Below the pieces are notes generated by a model, which was not told the origin of the DNA, did no database searches, and was given only the letters and a program-made list of their open reading frames with translations. A stretch of DNA of 64,000 nucleotides, taken from Microcebus murinus. Lineage: Eukaryota; Chordata; Mammalia; Primates; Cheirogaleidae. This document shows positions 35,900 through 44,803 of this stretch, in pieces. The stretch spans positions 38,794,501 through 38,858,500 of the forward strand of contig NC_134108.1 in NCBI RefSeq assembly GCF_040939455.1, read 5' to 3'. The first letter of the stretch is position 1. Each line of letters opens with the position of its first letter. Both the position numbers and the translations under genes were made by a program.

Positions 35900-36590
35900 A
35901 TTTAATCCAATCACAACATGGAAATCTTTTTAAGAGTTTACTGATTAAAATCTTAGGTTTATTCATGAAAACTATCATATATACATGATGTTTTTTTTTC
36001 TTTTTGTTTCTTCTTTTCTAATTTTTACTCTTCACATTTTTCTTTAATTATTACATTGCTGAAATTCTCCAGTACAGTGTAGTGTTGAATGGTCAAAATG
36101 TTTTTGTCTTCCTAACTTTAATGGGAACTTTGCACTATCATATGTATTGTGTGTTCTTGTATTTTTGATAAAGGCCCTTAATCTGGTTTAGGTTTTTATT
36201 TTATGTTCTTAGGTTGCTGGCTTATTTTTCCAATGACTGCTGAATTTCATCAAATGTGTCTACCTCTGTTAAGATGATATTCTTTTTCTCTAATAATCAG
36301 TGTTCTAGTGCATTGTGTTGGTAGGTTTTTTTAATTATTTTGAAAACCTCTTTCCTCATGAAGTATTATCATTGTTATTATTGTTTAATATACAAAGGAA
36401 ATAATTTGAAAATAATTTCTTAAGATTTTGTATCTATATTTGTAAGTGACTAGATCTATACATTTTATCTTATGCATTCTCTTTTACCAGTTTTGGTATC
36501 AAAGTTAAACCAGCTTTACGTAAATAAATTGAAGGGCTTTCCCCTTTGTTTTCCCTATTCTGTGAAACCGTGTCATAGAAGATTGAAAAT
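35900..36590 (-). mobile_element. Old L1 ORF2 fragment
   Basis: Reversed L1 reverse-transcriptase region: GAAATTCTCCAGTACAGTGTAGTGTTGAATGG, TTTTTGATAAAGGCCCTTAATC, GACTGCTGAATTTCATCAAATGTGTC and CCAGTTTTGGTATCAAAGTTAAACCAGC. Heavily decayed. Confidence 0.75.
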
Positions 36591-36594
36591 AGTG

Positions 36595-36722
36595 ACAATA
36601 ATAAAATTTATTAGGTAATTAGTATGTACCAGGCACCATGCTACACGTTAACTCATTTAATCTTCACAATACCGTAAGTATAGTTATTATCCCCAGTTTA
36701 CAGCTTAAGTAACTGGAATCAA
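36595..36722 (-). mobile_element. MIR SINE
   Basis: TTTATTAGGTAATTAGTATGTACCAGGCACCATGCTACACGTTAACTCATTTAATCTTCACAATACC, GTTATTATCCCCAGTTTACAG. Close to minus-strand MIR. Confidence 0.9.
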
Positions 36723-36969
36723 ATTAGAAATCAGTGAGAGAAAGATAGCAGGAAAATCTCCAAACAATTAGAAACTAACCAACACACTTCTAAATAATTC
36801 ATGCATCAAATAGCAGTCTTAAGAGAAATCAAGAAATACATAGAACTGAATAAAAACCAAAGCACAGCATGTCAAACTTAGAGAGATTCAGTAGCTAAGT
36901 CAATACTGAGAAGGAAATTATAGCACAAAATGCTTACATTAGAAAAGTGTTCCAAGTCAATGTCCAAGT

Positions 36970-37005
36970 AAAAAAAAAAAAAAAGAAAAAAAAAAAAAAG
37001 AAAAG
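36970..37005. repeat. A-rich tract
   Basis: Two A-runs broken by single G's and a GAAAAG block, inside the old L1. Confidence 0.85.
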
Positions 37006-37370
37006 TGAAAAATCTCTAATCAATTATCTGAACTCCCACCTAAAGAACCTATGAAAAAAAGATCAAAATAAAAATCAAGCAGAAGGAAGGAAATAACAAT
37101 GATGAAAACAGATATCAATGCAATTGAAAATAGAAAAACAATGGAGACTCAATGAAACAAAAAGCTGTCTCTTTGAAAAACTCAGTAAAATTGACAAAGA
37201 TCTAGCAAGATTGACAAAGGAAGAAAGATAGAAGATATAAATTACCAATAGCAGAAACAAAATAGGGAATATCACGACATACTCTGCAAACATCAAGATG
37301 ATCATAAGGGATTGCCATGAGGAACTTCACACATAAATTTGACAACTTAGCTAAAAAGGGCAATTACTCA

Positions 37371-37590
37371 AAAGAAGAAGAAGGAGGAGGAGGAGGAGGA
37401 AGAGGAGGAGGAGGAGGAGGAGGAGGAGGAGGAGGAGGAGGAGAAGAAGAAGAAGAAGAAGAAGAAGAAGAAGAAGAAGAAGAAGAAGAAGAAGAAGAAG
37501 AAGAAGAAGAAAAAGAAGAAGAAGAAGAAGAAGAAGAAGAAGAAGAAGAAGAAGAAGAAGAAGCAGCAGCAGCAGCAGCAGCAGCAGCTA
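37371..37590. repeat. Compound triplet microsatellite GGA/GAA/GCA
   Basis: About 220 bases in three zones. GAAG leads into a GGA-type run to about 37442 with one GGAAGAGG interruption, a GAA-type run to about 37562 with one AAAAAG interruption (37509-37516), and then nine perfect AGC units (37562-37588). On the + strand this opens a 142-codon frame rich in Gly, Glu and Ala. On the minus strand a 112-codon frame is rich in Ser and Pro. Neither is a gene. The purine-only strand can in principle form triplex DNA, and the AGC block is a CAG/CTG-type repeat. Confidence 0.98.
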
Positions 37591-38261
37591 CCACAATTAA
37601 ATTTGTAATTTTAAAACTTCCAATAAAGAAATATGCATTCCAAAGTGGTTTCACTGGGGATTCTATCAAGCGTGGGGAAAAAAAATTAGCACAATTCTGC
37701 ACAATTTCTTACCAAAAAAATAGAAGAAGAAGGAATAATTCCTAATTCATTTTATGAAGCTAGTATTACCCTTACACCAAAACCAGATAAAGACGGTTCA
37801 GAACAACAGCGATAACAAAACTACAGACCAATAAACTTTATGACTGCAGATGCAAAAATCCTTAGGAAAATTTTATCAAGTAGAATTCAGCAACATAAAA
37901 AAGTATTATACACCTGGCCATGTGAGGTTTATTCCAGGGATGCACAGCTAGGTCAATGTTTGAAAAGCATTCAATGTAATCCATCATATTAACAGGCTAA
38001 CTCACAGAAATTTCATGATCATGTCAATTTACGTGGAAACATCATTGACAAAATTCAACATTATACTAACGTGATGGTGGAGGAATGCTTACTCTCAAGG
38101 ACTGAGAAAAAGGCAAGAATTTCTGCTTCCACCACCTTTAATCGACATTGTATGGGAAGTCCTAGCCAATGCAATAATTCAAGAAGAAGAAATAAAAGGC
38201 ACACAGATTAGAAGGAAAGAAATAAAACTGTCTTTATTTGCAAACGACATATTGTCTATGT

Positions 38262-38278
38262 AGAAAATCCAAGGAATC
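38262..38278 (+). repeat. Target-site duplication, left copy
   Basis: AGAAAATCCAAGGAATC, matched without error by 44787-44803. The first A of the right copy is shared with the poly(A) tail, so the length is 16 or 17. The junction GT/AGAAAA is a moderate fit to the L1 endonuclease preference TT/AAAA. Confidence 0.97.
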
Positions 38279-39634
38279 GGGGGGGCGGAGCAAGATGGCG
38301 GACGAATAACACCGCCAGACAGAGGGTCTCTGCAGAAAAGACCGATTCTAGCAGAAACTAGAGAAAAGAAGCAAGAAGACGAGCATACAGCGGACAAGGG
38401 CCGGAAGGAGGGGTACCTGAGACCCCGGGAGACTCCACGGGAGGAGGCTGCGGAGGAGAACTGGAGGCTGAGACCATCGGAGCAGCCCGGAGACCAGCGG
38501 CAAGGGTAGGTGGATTTGCTATTTCCCCTCCCCTGCATTCGGGACTGCTGGTGGGCTCCCCAGCGGGTGGAGAGACCTGCGGACATCAGCCCAGAGACTG
38601 CCGCCGCCTGCCAACGGTGAGCCTGTAACAGACGTGGCACCAGGTTCCCAACTTCCTCCGGGCACCTCCGTGTGCACGGAGAGCCGCGCGGCAGGCGCCA
38701 TATTGCCTCCTCCCCCCCTCCGCCGACCCTACCCGCGGCTGCCCAGAGAGACAATACAGCCACCAGCCGGAGGCACCTCCAGGGAACGGGACATTCCCGT
38801 TTGGGACCCCGCCCGCCCTCCCAGGTGCTGCTGGCACCTTGTTCCCAGGAAAACGGTGCCGACTCAGAGGCTGAGAGACATAGACCCAGCTTGGGCTCCC
38901 TGTGGGTGAATTAGGACCGGAAACCCTCTCCCTGGTGGGAATACAGTTTGAACTCTGGGACCCAGAGGTCGGACCTGCAGACCAGATCCCCTGCACCGAG
39001 GGCTAGCATTGCCCGGGGCACAGAAGGATTATACGTGAACAGCCTACTGAGGTCTGTGTGCCTCCAGGGGCGGATCGGGCGGAACGGCGTCCCAGGAGGA
39101 GGCCGTGCGCCCAACCCAGGTGGCGTTCCTGTGCAGGGAACCTCCCCGCCGGCATCACAGTCCGGGGAGGCCTGGTGGCTTGTGGTCTGGCCTGCTGGCA
39201 GAGGCTCAGGAGTAGCTGCGGAGTTGGGGAGGGTGGAAAGAAGCGAGGCCTGCTGCAGACTGTGGGTCTCAGACAGCCCCACCCCCACACCCAGACTTTC
39301 TGGCTGAGCGGGACCATCCCAGCCCCGCCCTGACAGCAGAGAACAGAACTTTGACCCCTGCTAACGGCCTGAGGGCAGGCTTACCCAACCCAGCTCCGCC
39401 CAGAACGAGAGCTGATAACAGGACTCAAAATCAACACCATAGCCTGTTCCTCCAAGCAAACGCCACCTACTGACAGGGACAGCATCTTGCACAGCCTTTC
39501 CACGGCACCCACTGACTCAATATACAGGGAGTGGTCCAATTTCACCCACAGGCACCACCTAACGCCTCAGAAACTAAACAAGGTGTGTGAATACCCAAAC
39601 AATAACCTAAGGAAAGAAACAACAACTGATCGAC
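38279..39634 (+). promoter_or_regulatory. L1 5' UTR with internal promoter
   Basis: About 1.36 kb, GC- and CpG-rich, in clear contrast to the AT-rich flanks. It opens with seven G's and CGGAGCAAGATGGCGGACG. L1 5' UTRs carry an internal RNA polymerase II promoter that makes full-length mRNA, and here the layout matches. Several antisense open frames (for example 38179-38763, 38586-38996 and 38911-39288) are discussed in the findings. CpG density makes it a likely target for DNA methylation. Confidence 0.9.
38291..38300 (+). promoter_or_regulatory. YY1-like site at L1 5' end
   Basis: CAAGATGGCG begins 13 bases into the element. In human L1 a YY1 site of nearly the same wording sits at nearly the same place and helps fix the transcription start. 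Conservation of position and core (AAGATGGC) supports the same role here, which is inferred. Confidence 0.75.
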
Positions 39635-40639
39635 ATGGGAAGAAATCAGCGAAAGAACTCAGGAAATATGAAGAACCAAATGGAAAACACACCCCCAAGG
39701 AGGAGCACCAGCCCCCTAGAAACGGACACCGACCAAAATCAGGCAACCAATATGACAGAAAAGGAATTTCGTATGTGGATCATAAGAACACTCACCCAGC
39801 TGCAACAACAACTCAATAACCAACACCAAGAAAACACAAAAAACCTCCAAGAAATGGAACAAAGGTTCAACAAAGAGATTGACACAGTGAAGAAAACTTT
39901 AACCGAAGTCCTGGAGATGAAGAATCAAATCAGAGAACTACAAAATACTGTGGAAAGTCTCAAGAACAGGGTGGATCAAGCAGAAGAAAGAATCTCAGAG
40001 CTTGAAGATAACACCTTCCAATTAAATAAATCAGTCACAGAAATACAGCAGAGAAACAAGAGAAAAGATCAAAGTCTACAAGAGCTGTGGGATTATGTGA
40101 AAAAACCTAACGTGAGGGTCATAGGTTTAGCCGAAGGGGAGGAAGACAGCACTCAAGGGCTGGACAAGCTTTTTGAAGATATAATAGAGGAAAATTTCCC
40201 AGGTCTTGCTCAAAATCTCGATATACAAGTTCAAGAAGCCCAGAGGACCCCTGGGAGATTCAATGCAAACAGGAAGACGTCACGTCATGCAGTCATCAGA
40301 CTGACCAAAGTATCAACTAAAGAGGCCCTTCTAAGAGCTGTAAGACAAAAGAAGCAAGTGACATACAAGGGAAAGCCAATTCGAATAACATCAGACTTCT
40401 CTAATGAGACTTTACAAGCAAGGAGAGACTGGGGCCCCATTCTCACTCTTTTGAAACAAAACAATGCCCAGCCTAGAATATTATTCCCTGCAAAACTAAG
40501 CTTCATATATGAAGGAGAAATAAAAACATTCGCAGACAAGCAAAGGCTCAGAGAATTCACCAAGACAAGACCAGCCCTACAAGAAGTACTTAAAACAGCG
40601 TTATGCACGGAACATCATAATAATAATCCACGGATATAA
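39635..40639 (+). CDS. ORF1: L1 ORF1 protein, RNA-binding chaperone
   Basis: 334 aa, close to the 338 aa of human L1 ORF1p. This protein forms trimers, coats the L1 mRNA and acts as a nucleic-acid chaperone in the cytoplasmic L1 particle. Residues 1-40 are polar and basic. A heptad-rich, Glu/Gln/Lys-heavy stretch (about 41-150) is the coiled coil. An RRM-like domain begins near 157 (KKPNVRVIGLAEG). The C-terminal domain contains QARRDWGP at 261-268, the conserved Arg pair of the RNA-binding face, followed by FPAKLSF. The chosen ATG has GAC before it and G after it, a good initiation context. ORF2 follows after 41 nt. No stop or frameshift is seen. Confidence in identity is very high; activity is untested. 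Confidence 0.98.
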   Translation: MGRNQRKNSGNMKNQMENTPPRRSTSPLETDTDQNQATNMTEKEFRMWIIRTLTQLQQQLNNQHQENTKNLQEMEQRFNKEIDTVKKTLTEVLEMKNQIRELQNTVESLKNRVDQAEERISELEDNTFQLNKSVTEIQQRNKRKDQSLQELWDYVKKPNVRVIGLAEGEEDSTQGLDKLFEDIIEENFPGLAQNLDIQVQEAQRTPGRFNANRKTSRHAVIRLTKVSTKEALLRAVRQKKQVTYKGKPIRITSDFSNETLQARRDWGPILTLLKQNNAQPRILFPAKLSFIYEGEIKTFADKQRLREFTKTRPALQEVLKTALCTEHHNNNPRI

Positions 40640-40680
40640 AAACAACCAAAACCCAAAGATATTAAAGGCCAGATATTACA
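40640..40680 (+). other. Inter-ORF spacer of L1
   Basis: 41 A-rich bases with no ATG before ORF2. Human L1 has 63. In human L1, ORF2 is translated at low level by an unusual re-initiation from the same mRNA, and the same arrangement is presumed here. Confidence 0.9.
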
Positions 40681-43600
40681 ATGGCTCAAGACACAAATCA
40701 TAGCAACAACATCCAACCCAACAGAATGATCAGTAATCTACCTTACCTATCAGTTCTCTCAATAAATGTGAATGGCTTAAACTCTCCACTCAAGAGACAT
40801 AGGCTGGCTGAATGGATAAGAAAATACAGGCCAAGTATATGCTGTCTTCAGGAAACACATTTAACCTGCAAGGATGCACATAGACTAAAAATAAAAGGGT
40901 GGAGATCAATATTCCAAGCAAACAGAAGCCAAAAGAAGGCTGGTGTGGCAGTTCTAATTTCAGACGATTTAGTTTTTAAACCAACAAAAGTAGTAAAAGA
41001 CAAAGAGGGTCATTATATAATGGTGAAGGGCACAGTCCAACAAGAAGAGATAACAATTTTAAATATATATGCACCCAACTTAGGTGCACCCAGATTCATA
41101 AAGCAAACCTTACTGGAGCTAAGCAAATGGATTAATAACAACTCCATAATCGCCGGGGATTTCAACACCCCACTGACGGCACGAGACAGATCCTCCAAAC
41201 AGAAAATTAATAAAGAAATAATGGACTTAAACAAAACTCTAGAACAATTGGGTCTGACAGACATCTATAGAACATTCTACCCAAAATCCACTGAATATAC
41301 GTTCTTCTCATCAGCTCACGGGACATTCTCTAAGATTGACCATATCCTAGGACACAAAGAAAATCTCAAGAAATTTAAAAAAATAGAAATCATACCATGT
41401 ACCTTCTCAGATCACAGTGGAATAAAACTAGAAATCAACCCTAACAGAAACGCACATTTCTACACAAAAACGTGGAAATTAAACAACCTCCTACTAAATG
41501 ATTACTTCGTAAATGAAGAAATCAAGACGGAAATAAAAAACTTCTATGAAGAAAACGACAATGGAGAGACAAGTTATCAACTCCTCTGGGACACAGCTAA
41601 AGCAGTTCTGAGAGGAAAGTTTATCTCCATAAATGCCTATAACCAAAAGGCAAGAAGATCACAAATAGACAATCTAATGAAACGACTCAAAGAGCTGGAA
41701 AAAGAAGAACAGACCAACCCCAAACCCAGCAGAAGAAGTGAAATCAACAAGATCAAATCAGAACTAAACGAAATTGAAAACAGGAAAGCTATTCAGGAGA
41801 TTAATAAAACAAAAAGTTGGTTCTTTGAAAAAATAAACAAGATTGACACGCCGTTGGCTAAGCTAACGAAAAGCAGAAAAGAGAAATCTCTAATAAGCTC
41901 CATCAGGAATAAAAAAGGAGATATCACAACTGATCCCAAAGAGATACAAGATACAATTTATGAATACTACAAAAATCTTTATGCACACAAACTGGAAAAT
42001 GTGGAGGAAATGGACAAATTTCTAGAAACACACAGCCTCCCTAGGCTCAACCAGGAAGAAATAGATTCCCTGAACAGACCAATCTCAACAGCTGAAATAG
42101 AAACAGCAATTAAAAATCTCCCTAAAAAGAAAAGTCCCGGTCCAGATGGCTTCACACCTGAATTTTACCATACTTACAAAGAAGAACTAGTACCTATCTT
42201 GCAGAAACTATTCCACAACATCGAGAAGAACGGAAACCTCCCCGACACCTTTTATGAAGCGAATATTACCCTGATACCAAAACCAGGAAAGGATGCAACA
42301 AAAAAAGAAAACTACAGACCAATATCCCTAATGAATATAGATGCAAAAATTTTCAACAAAATCTTAGCTAACCGAATACAGACACTTATCAAAAAAATAA
42401 TCCACCACGACCAAGTGGGCTTCATCCCAGGGATGCAGGGATGGTTCAACATACGTAAATCTATAAATGCAATTCACCACATAAACAGAAGCAAAAACAA
42501 AGATCACATGATCCTTTCAATAGATGCAGAAAAAGCTTTTGACAAAATTCAACACCCTTTCATGATACGAACACTTAAGAAAATAGGCATAGAAGGGACA
42601 TACCTAAAAATGATACAAGCCATATATGACAGACCCATAGCCAACATCATACTGAATGGGGAAAGATTGAAATCATTCCCACTTAGAACTGGAACCAGAC
42701 AAGGCTGCCCACTATCTCCACTTCTGTTCAACATAGTGCTGGAAGTCTTGGCTACAGCAATCAGACAAGAAAATGGAATCAAAGGTATCCAAATAGGGGC
42801 AGAAGAGATCAAACTTTCACTGTTTGCTGATGATATGATATTGTATCTAGAAAACCCCAAGGATTCAACCAAGAAACTCCTGGAACTGATCAATGAATTT
42901 AGTAAAGTCTCAGGATACAAAATTAATACACAGAAATCAGAGGCATTCATATACGCCAACAACAATCTAATTGAGAACCAAATCAAAGACTCAATTCCCT
43001 TCACAATAGCAACAAAGAAATTAAAGTACCTAGGAATATATTTAACCAAAGAGGTAAAAGACCTCTACAGGGAGAACTATGAAACACTGAGGAAGGAAAT
43101 AGCAGAGGATGTAAACAGATGGAAATCCATACCATCCTCGTGGATCGGCAGACTCAATATCATCAAAATGTCTATACTACCCAAACTGATCTACAGATTC
43201 AATGCAATACCTATTAAAATCCCATCAGCATTCTTCACAGATATAGAAAAAATAATTTTACGCTTCGTATGGAACCAAAGAAGACCCCGAATATCAAGAG
43301 CAATTCTAGGCAACAAAAACAAAATGGGAGGCATTAATATGCCAGATATCAAACTATACTACAAAGCTGTAGTAATTAAAACAATATGGTATTGGCACAA
43401 GAATAGGAATATTGACCAGTGGAACAGATGTGAGAATCCTGATATAAAACCATCCTCATATAGCCATCTCATCTTTGACAAAGCAGACAAAAACATACGC
43501 TGGGGAAAAGAATCCCTCTTCAATAAATGGTGCTGGGAAAACTGGATAGCCACCTGTAGAAGGCTGAAACAGGACCCACACCTTTCACCTCTCACAAAAA

Positions 43601-44556
43601 CCAACTCACGCTGGATAACAGACTTAAACCTAAGATATGAAACTATTAGAACTCTAGAAGAAAAAGTTGGAAACACTCTCCTAGACATCGGCCTGGGCAA
43701 AGAGTTTATGAAGAAGTCCCCAAAGGCAATCACAGCAGCAACAAAAATAAATAAATGGGACATGATCAAACTACAAAGCTTCTGCACAGCCAAAGAAATA
43801 GTCATGAAAGTAAACAGACAGCCTACAGAATGGGAGAAAATTTTTGCATCCTATGCATCCGATAAGGGACTGATAACTAGAATATACTTAGAACTCACGA
43901 AAATTAGGAAGAAAAAATCAAATAACCCCATTAAAAAGTGGGCAAAGGACTTGAACAGAAATTTTTCTAAAGAAGACAGAAGAATGGCCAACAAACATAT
44001 GAAGAAATGCTCAACATCTCTAATCATCAGGGAAATGCAAATCAAAACCACAATGAGATATCACTTAACCCCAGTGAGAATGGCCTTTATCAAAAAATCT
44101 CCAAACAATAAATGCTGGCGTGGTTGCGGAGAGAGAGGAACACTCCTACACTGCTGGTGGGACTGCAAACTAGTTCAACCTCTGTGGAAAGCAATATGGA
44201 GATACCTTAAAGCGATACAAGTGAATCTACCATTTGATCCAGCAATCCCATTGCTGGGCATCTACCCAAATGATCCAGTGACACTCTACAAAAAAGACAC
44301 CTGCACTCGAATGTTTATAGCAGCACAATTCATAATTGCAAGGCTGTGGAAACAGCCCAAGTGCCCATCAATCAAAGAATGGATTAATAAAATGTGGTAT
44401 ATGTCCACCATGGAGTACTATTCAGCTCTAAGAAACAATGGTGATATAGCACACCTTATATTTTCCTGGTTAGAGCTGGAGCCCATACTACTAAGTGAAG
44501 TGTCCCAAGAATGGAAAAACGAGCACCAGATATATTCTCCAGCAAACTGGTATTAA
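40681..44556 (+). CDS. ORF2: L1 ORF2 protein, endonuclease-reverse transcriptase
   Basis: 1291 aa, against 1275 in human L1. It nicks chromosomal DNA and reverse-transcribes L1 RNA at the nick. The N-terminal endonuclease (about 16-255) keeps the residues matching the human active site, shifted by 15: Asn29, Glu58, Asp160, Asn162, Thr207, Asp220 and His245. The reverse transcriptase (about 510-790) has SIDAEKAFD with Asp615, GCPLSPLLF and the FADD box at 715-718, with catalytic Asp717 and Asp718. The C-terminal cysteine region reads Cys1145, Cys1149, His1157, Cys1162. The first ATG (ACAATGG context) adds about 15 N-terminal residues relative to human; Met16 is an alternative start. No stop or frameshift is present, and no checked key residue is missing. 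Antisense open frames inside it are shadows. Confidence 0.98.
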   Translation: MAQDTNHSNNIQPNRMISNLPYLSVLSINVNGLNSPLKRHRLAEWIRKYRPSICCLQETHLTCKDAHRLKIKGWRSIFQANRSQKKAGVAVLISDDLVFKPTKVVKDKEGHYIMVKGTVQQEEITILNIYAPNLGAPRFIKQTLLELSKWINNNSIIAGDFNTPLTARDRSSKQKINKEIMDLNKTLEQLGLTDIYRTFYPKSTEYTFFSSAHGTFSKIDHILGHKENLKKFKKIEIIPCTFSDHSGIKLEINPNRNAHFYTKTWKLNNLLLNDYFVNEEIKTEIKNFYEENDNGETSYQLLWDTAKAVLRGKFISINAYNQKARRSQIDNLMKRLKELEKEEQTNPKPSRRSEINKIKSELNEIENRKAIQEINKTKSWFFEKINKIDTPLAKLTKSRKEKSLISSIRNKKGDITTDPKEIQDTIYEYYKNLYAHKLENVEEMDKFLETHSLPRLNQEEIDSLNRPISTAEIETAIKNLPKKKSPGPDGFTPEFYHTYKEELVPILQKLFHNIEKNGNLPDTFYEANITLIPKPGKDATKKENYRPISLMNIDAKIFNKILANRIQTLIKKIIHHDQVGFIPGMQGWFNIRKSINAIHHINRSKNKDHMILSIDAEKAFDKIQHPFMIRTLKKIGIEGTYLKMIQAIYDRPIANIILNGERLKSFPLRTGTRQGCPLSPLLFNIVLEVLATAIRQENGIKGIQIGAEEIKLSLFADDMILYLENPKDSTKKLLELINEFSKVSGYKINTQKSEAFIYANNNLIENQIKDSIPFTIATKKLKYLGIYLTKEVKDLYRENYETLRKEIAEDVNRWKSIPSSWIGRLNIIKMSILPKLIYRFNAIPIKIPSAFFTDIEKIILRFVWNQRRPRISRAILGNKNKMGGINMPDIKLYYKAVVIKTIWYWHKNRNIDQWNRCENPDIKPSSYSHLIFDKADKNIRWGKESLFNKWCWENWIATCRRLKQDPHLSPLTKTNSRWITDLNLRYETIRTLEEKVGNTLLDIGLGKEFMKKSPKAITAATKINKWDMIKLQSFCTAKEIVMKVNRQPTEWEKIFASYASDKGLITRIYLELTKIRKKKSNNPIKKWAKDLNRNFSKEDRRMANKHMKKCSTSLIIREMQIKTTMRYHLTPVRMAFIKKSPNNKCWRGCGERGTLLHCWWDCKLVQPLWKAIWRYLKAIQVNLPFDPAIPLLGIYPNDPVTLYKKDTCTRMFIAAQFIIARLWKQPKCPSIKEWINKMWYMSTMEYYSALRNNGDIAHLIFSWLELEPILLSEVSQEWKNEHQIYSPANWY

Positions 44557-44560
44557 CTGA

Positions 44561-44590
44561 GTAGCACCTAAGTAGACACATAGGTGCTAC
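44561..44590 (+). other. Perfect 10-bp stem, 10-nt loop hairpin
   Basis: GTAGCACCTA, a loop of AGTAGACACA, then TAGGTGCTAC, which is the exact reverse complement of the first arm. It begins four bases after the ORF2 stop codon (TAA at 44554-44556). It may form in L1 RNA. Role unknown. Confidence 0.95.
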
Positions 44591-44612
44591 AGTGGTAGGG
44601 TATTGGGCAGGT

Positions 44613-44633
44613 GGGAGGGGGGAGGGGGGCGGG
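44613..44633 (+). other. G-quadruplex-prone tract 1
   Basis: GGGAGGGGGGAGGGGGGCGGG holds at least four runs of three or more G with one-base spacers, the classic four-stranded motif, on the L1 sense strand. Confidence 0.9.
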
Positions 44634-44701
44634 TATATACATACATAGTGAGTGAGATGTGCACCATCTGGGGGATGGTCATGATGGAGACTCAGACTTT
44701 T

Positions 44702-44721
44702 GGGGGGAGGGGGGGAATGGG
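44702..44721 (+). other. G-quadruplex-prone tract 2
   Basis: GGGGGGAGGGGGGGAATGGG: a second dense G-tract in the same 3' UTR. Confidence 0.8.
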
Positions 44722-44764
44722 CATTTATTGAAACCTTAAAATCTGTACCCCCATAATATGCCAA

Positions 44765-44770
44765 AATAAA
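44765..44770 (+). terminator. L1 polyadenylation signal
   Basis: AATAAA merges directly into the poly(A) tail (to 44787). In L1, such a weak signal at the very end lets some transcripts read into the flank. That point is family knowledge, not shown here. Confidence 0.9.
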
Positions 44771-44786
44771 AAAAAAAAAAAAAAAA

Positions 44787-44803
44787 AGAAAATCCAAGGA
44801 ATC
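44787..44803 (+). repeat. Target-site duplication, right copy
   Basis: AGAAAATCCAAGGAATC, exact repeat of 38262-38278, directly after the poly(A) tail. Confidence 0.97.

Larger units (their letters stand above)
36723..38278 (+). pseudogene. Old L1 ORF2, 5' side of the young L1 insertion
   Basis: A long decayed L1 in plus orientation. First comes the endonuclease-RT linker (GAGAGAAAGATAGCAGGAAAATCTCC, AAGCTGTCTCTTTGAAAAACTC). The RT region follows: TTCATTTTATGAAGCTAGTATTACCC, ACTACAGACCAATAAACTTTATG and CTGTCTTTATTTGCAAACGACATA near 38228-38251, which corresponds to the Phe-Ala-Asp-Asp motif but now reads Phe-Ala-Asn-Asp. In-frame stops and frameshifts break it throughout. A triplet repeat occupies 37371-37590. 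The young L1 entered just after the motif, and the host resumes at 44788. Confidence 0.9.
44557..44767 (+). promoter_or_regulatory. L1 3' UTR
   Basis: About 210 bases. In order it has a perfect hairpin (44561-44590), a G-tract (44613-44633), GTGAGTGAGATGTGCACC, a second G-tract (44702-44721), and CTTAAAATCTGTACCCCC with ATAATATGCC before the signal. The G-tract is a common trait of mammalian L1 3' UTRs even though the sequence itself is not conserved. Confidence 0.92.
38279..44787 (+). mobile_element. L1: Full-length, apparently intact LINE-1
   Basis: A complete non-LTR retrotransposon of about 6.5 kb: 5' UTR 38279-39634, ORF1 39635-40639, spacer 40640-40680, ORF2 40681-44556, 3' UTR 44557-44767 and a tail of about 20 A. 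Both frames are free of stops, the 5' end is complete and the 16-17 bp target-site duplications are perfect, all of which point to a recent insertion. L1 moves by copying its mRNA into nicked chromosomal DNA, using ORF1 and ORF2 proteins. The 3' UTR ends CCCCCATAATATGCC followed by AATAAA, the style I associate with strepsirrhine L1. The copy sits in an older L1. Whether it is active cannot be told from sequence. Confidence 0.97.

Noticed and set aside
37317..37745. 142-codon Glu/Gly/Ala-rich open frame
   Set aside because: It is the triplet microsatellite read in frame, embedded in a dead L1. The minus-strand Ser/Pro frame has the same cause.
39487..39819. 110-codon frame overlapping the start of L1 ORF1
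   Set aside because: Different frame from ORF1, ends inside it, and has no domain. ORF1 in the next frame fits the family.
42549..43805. Antisense open frames of 148-166 codons across ORF2
   Set aside because: Shadows of a highly conserved coding strand; no separate start context or domain.
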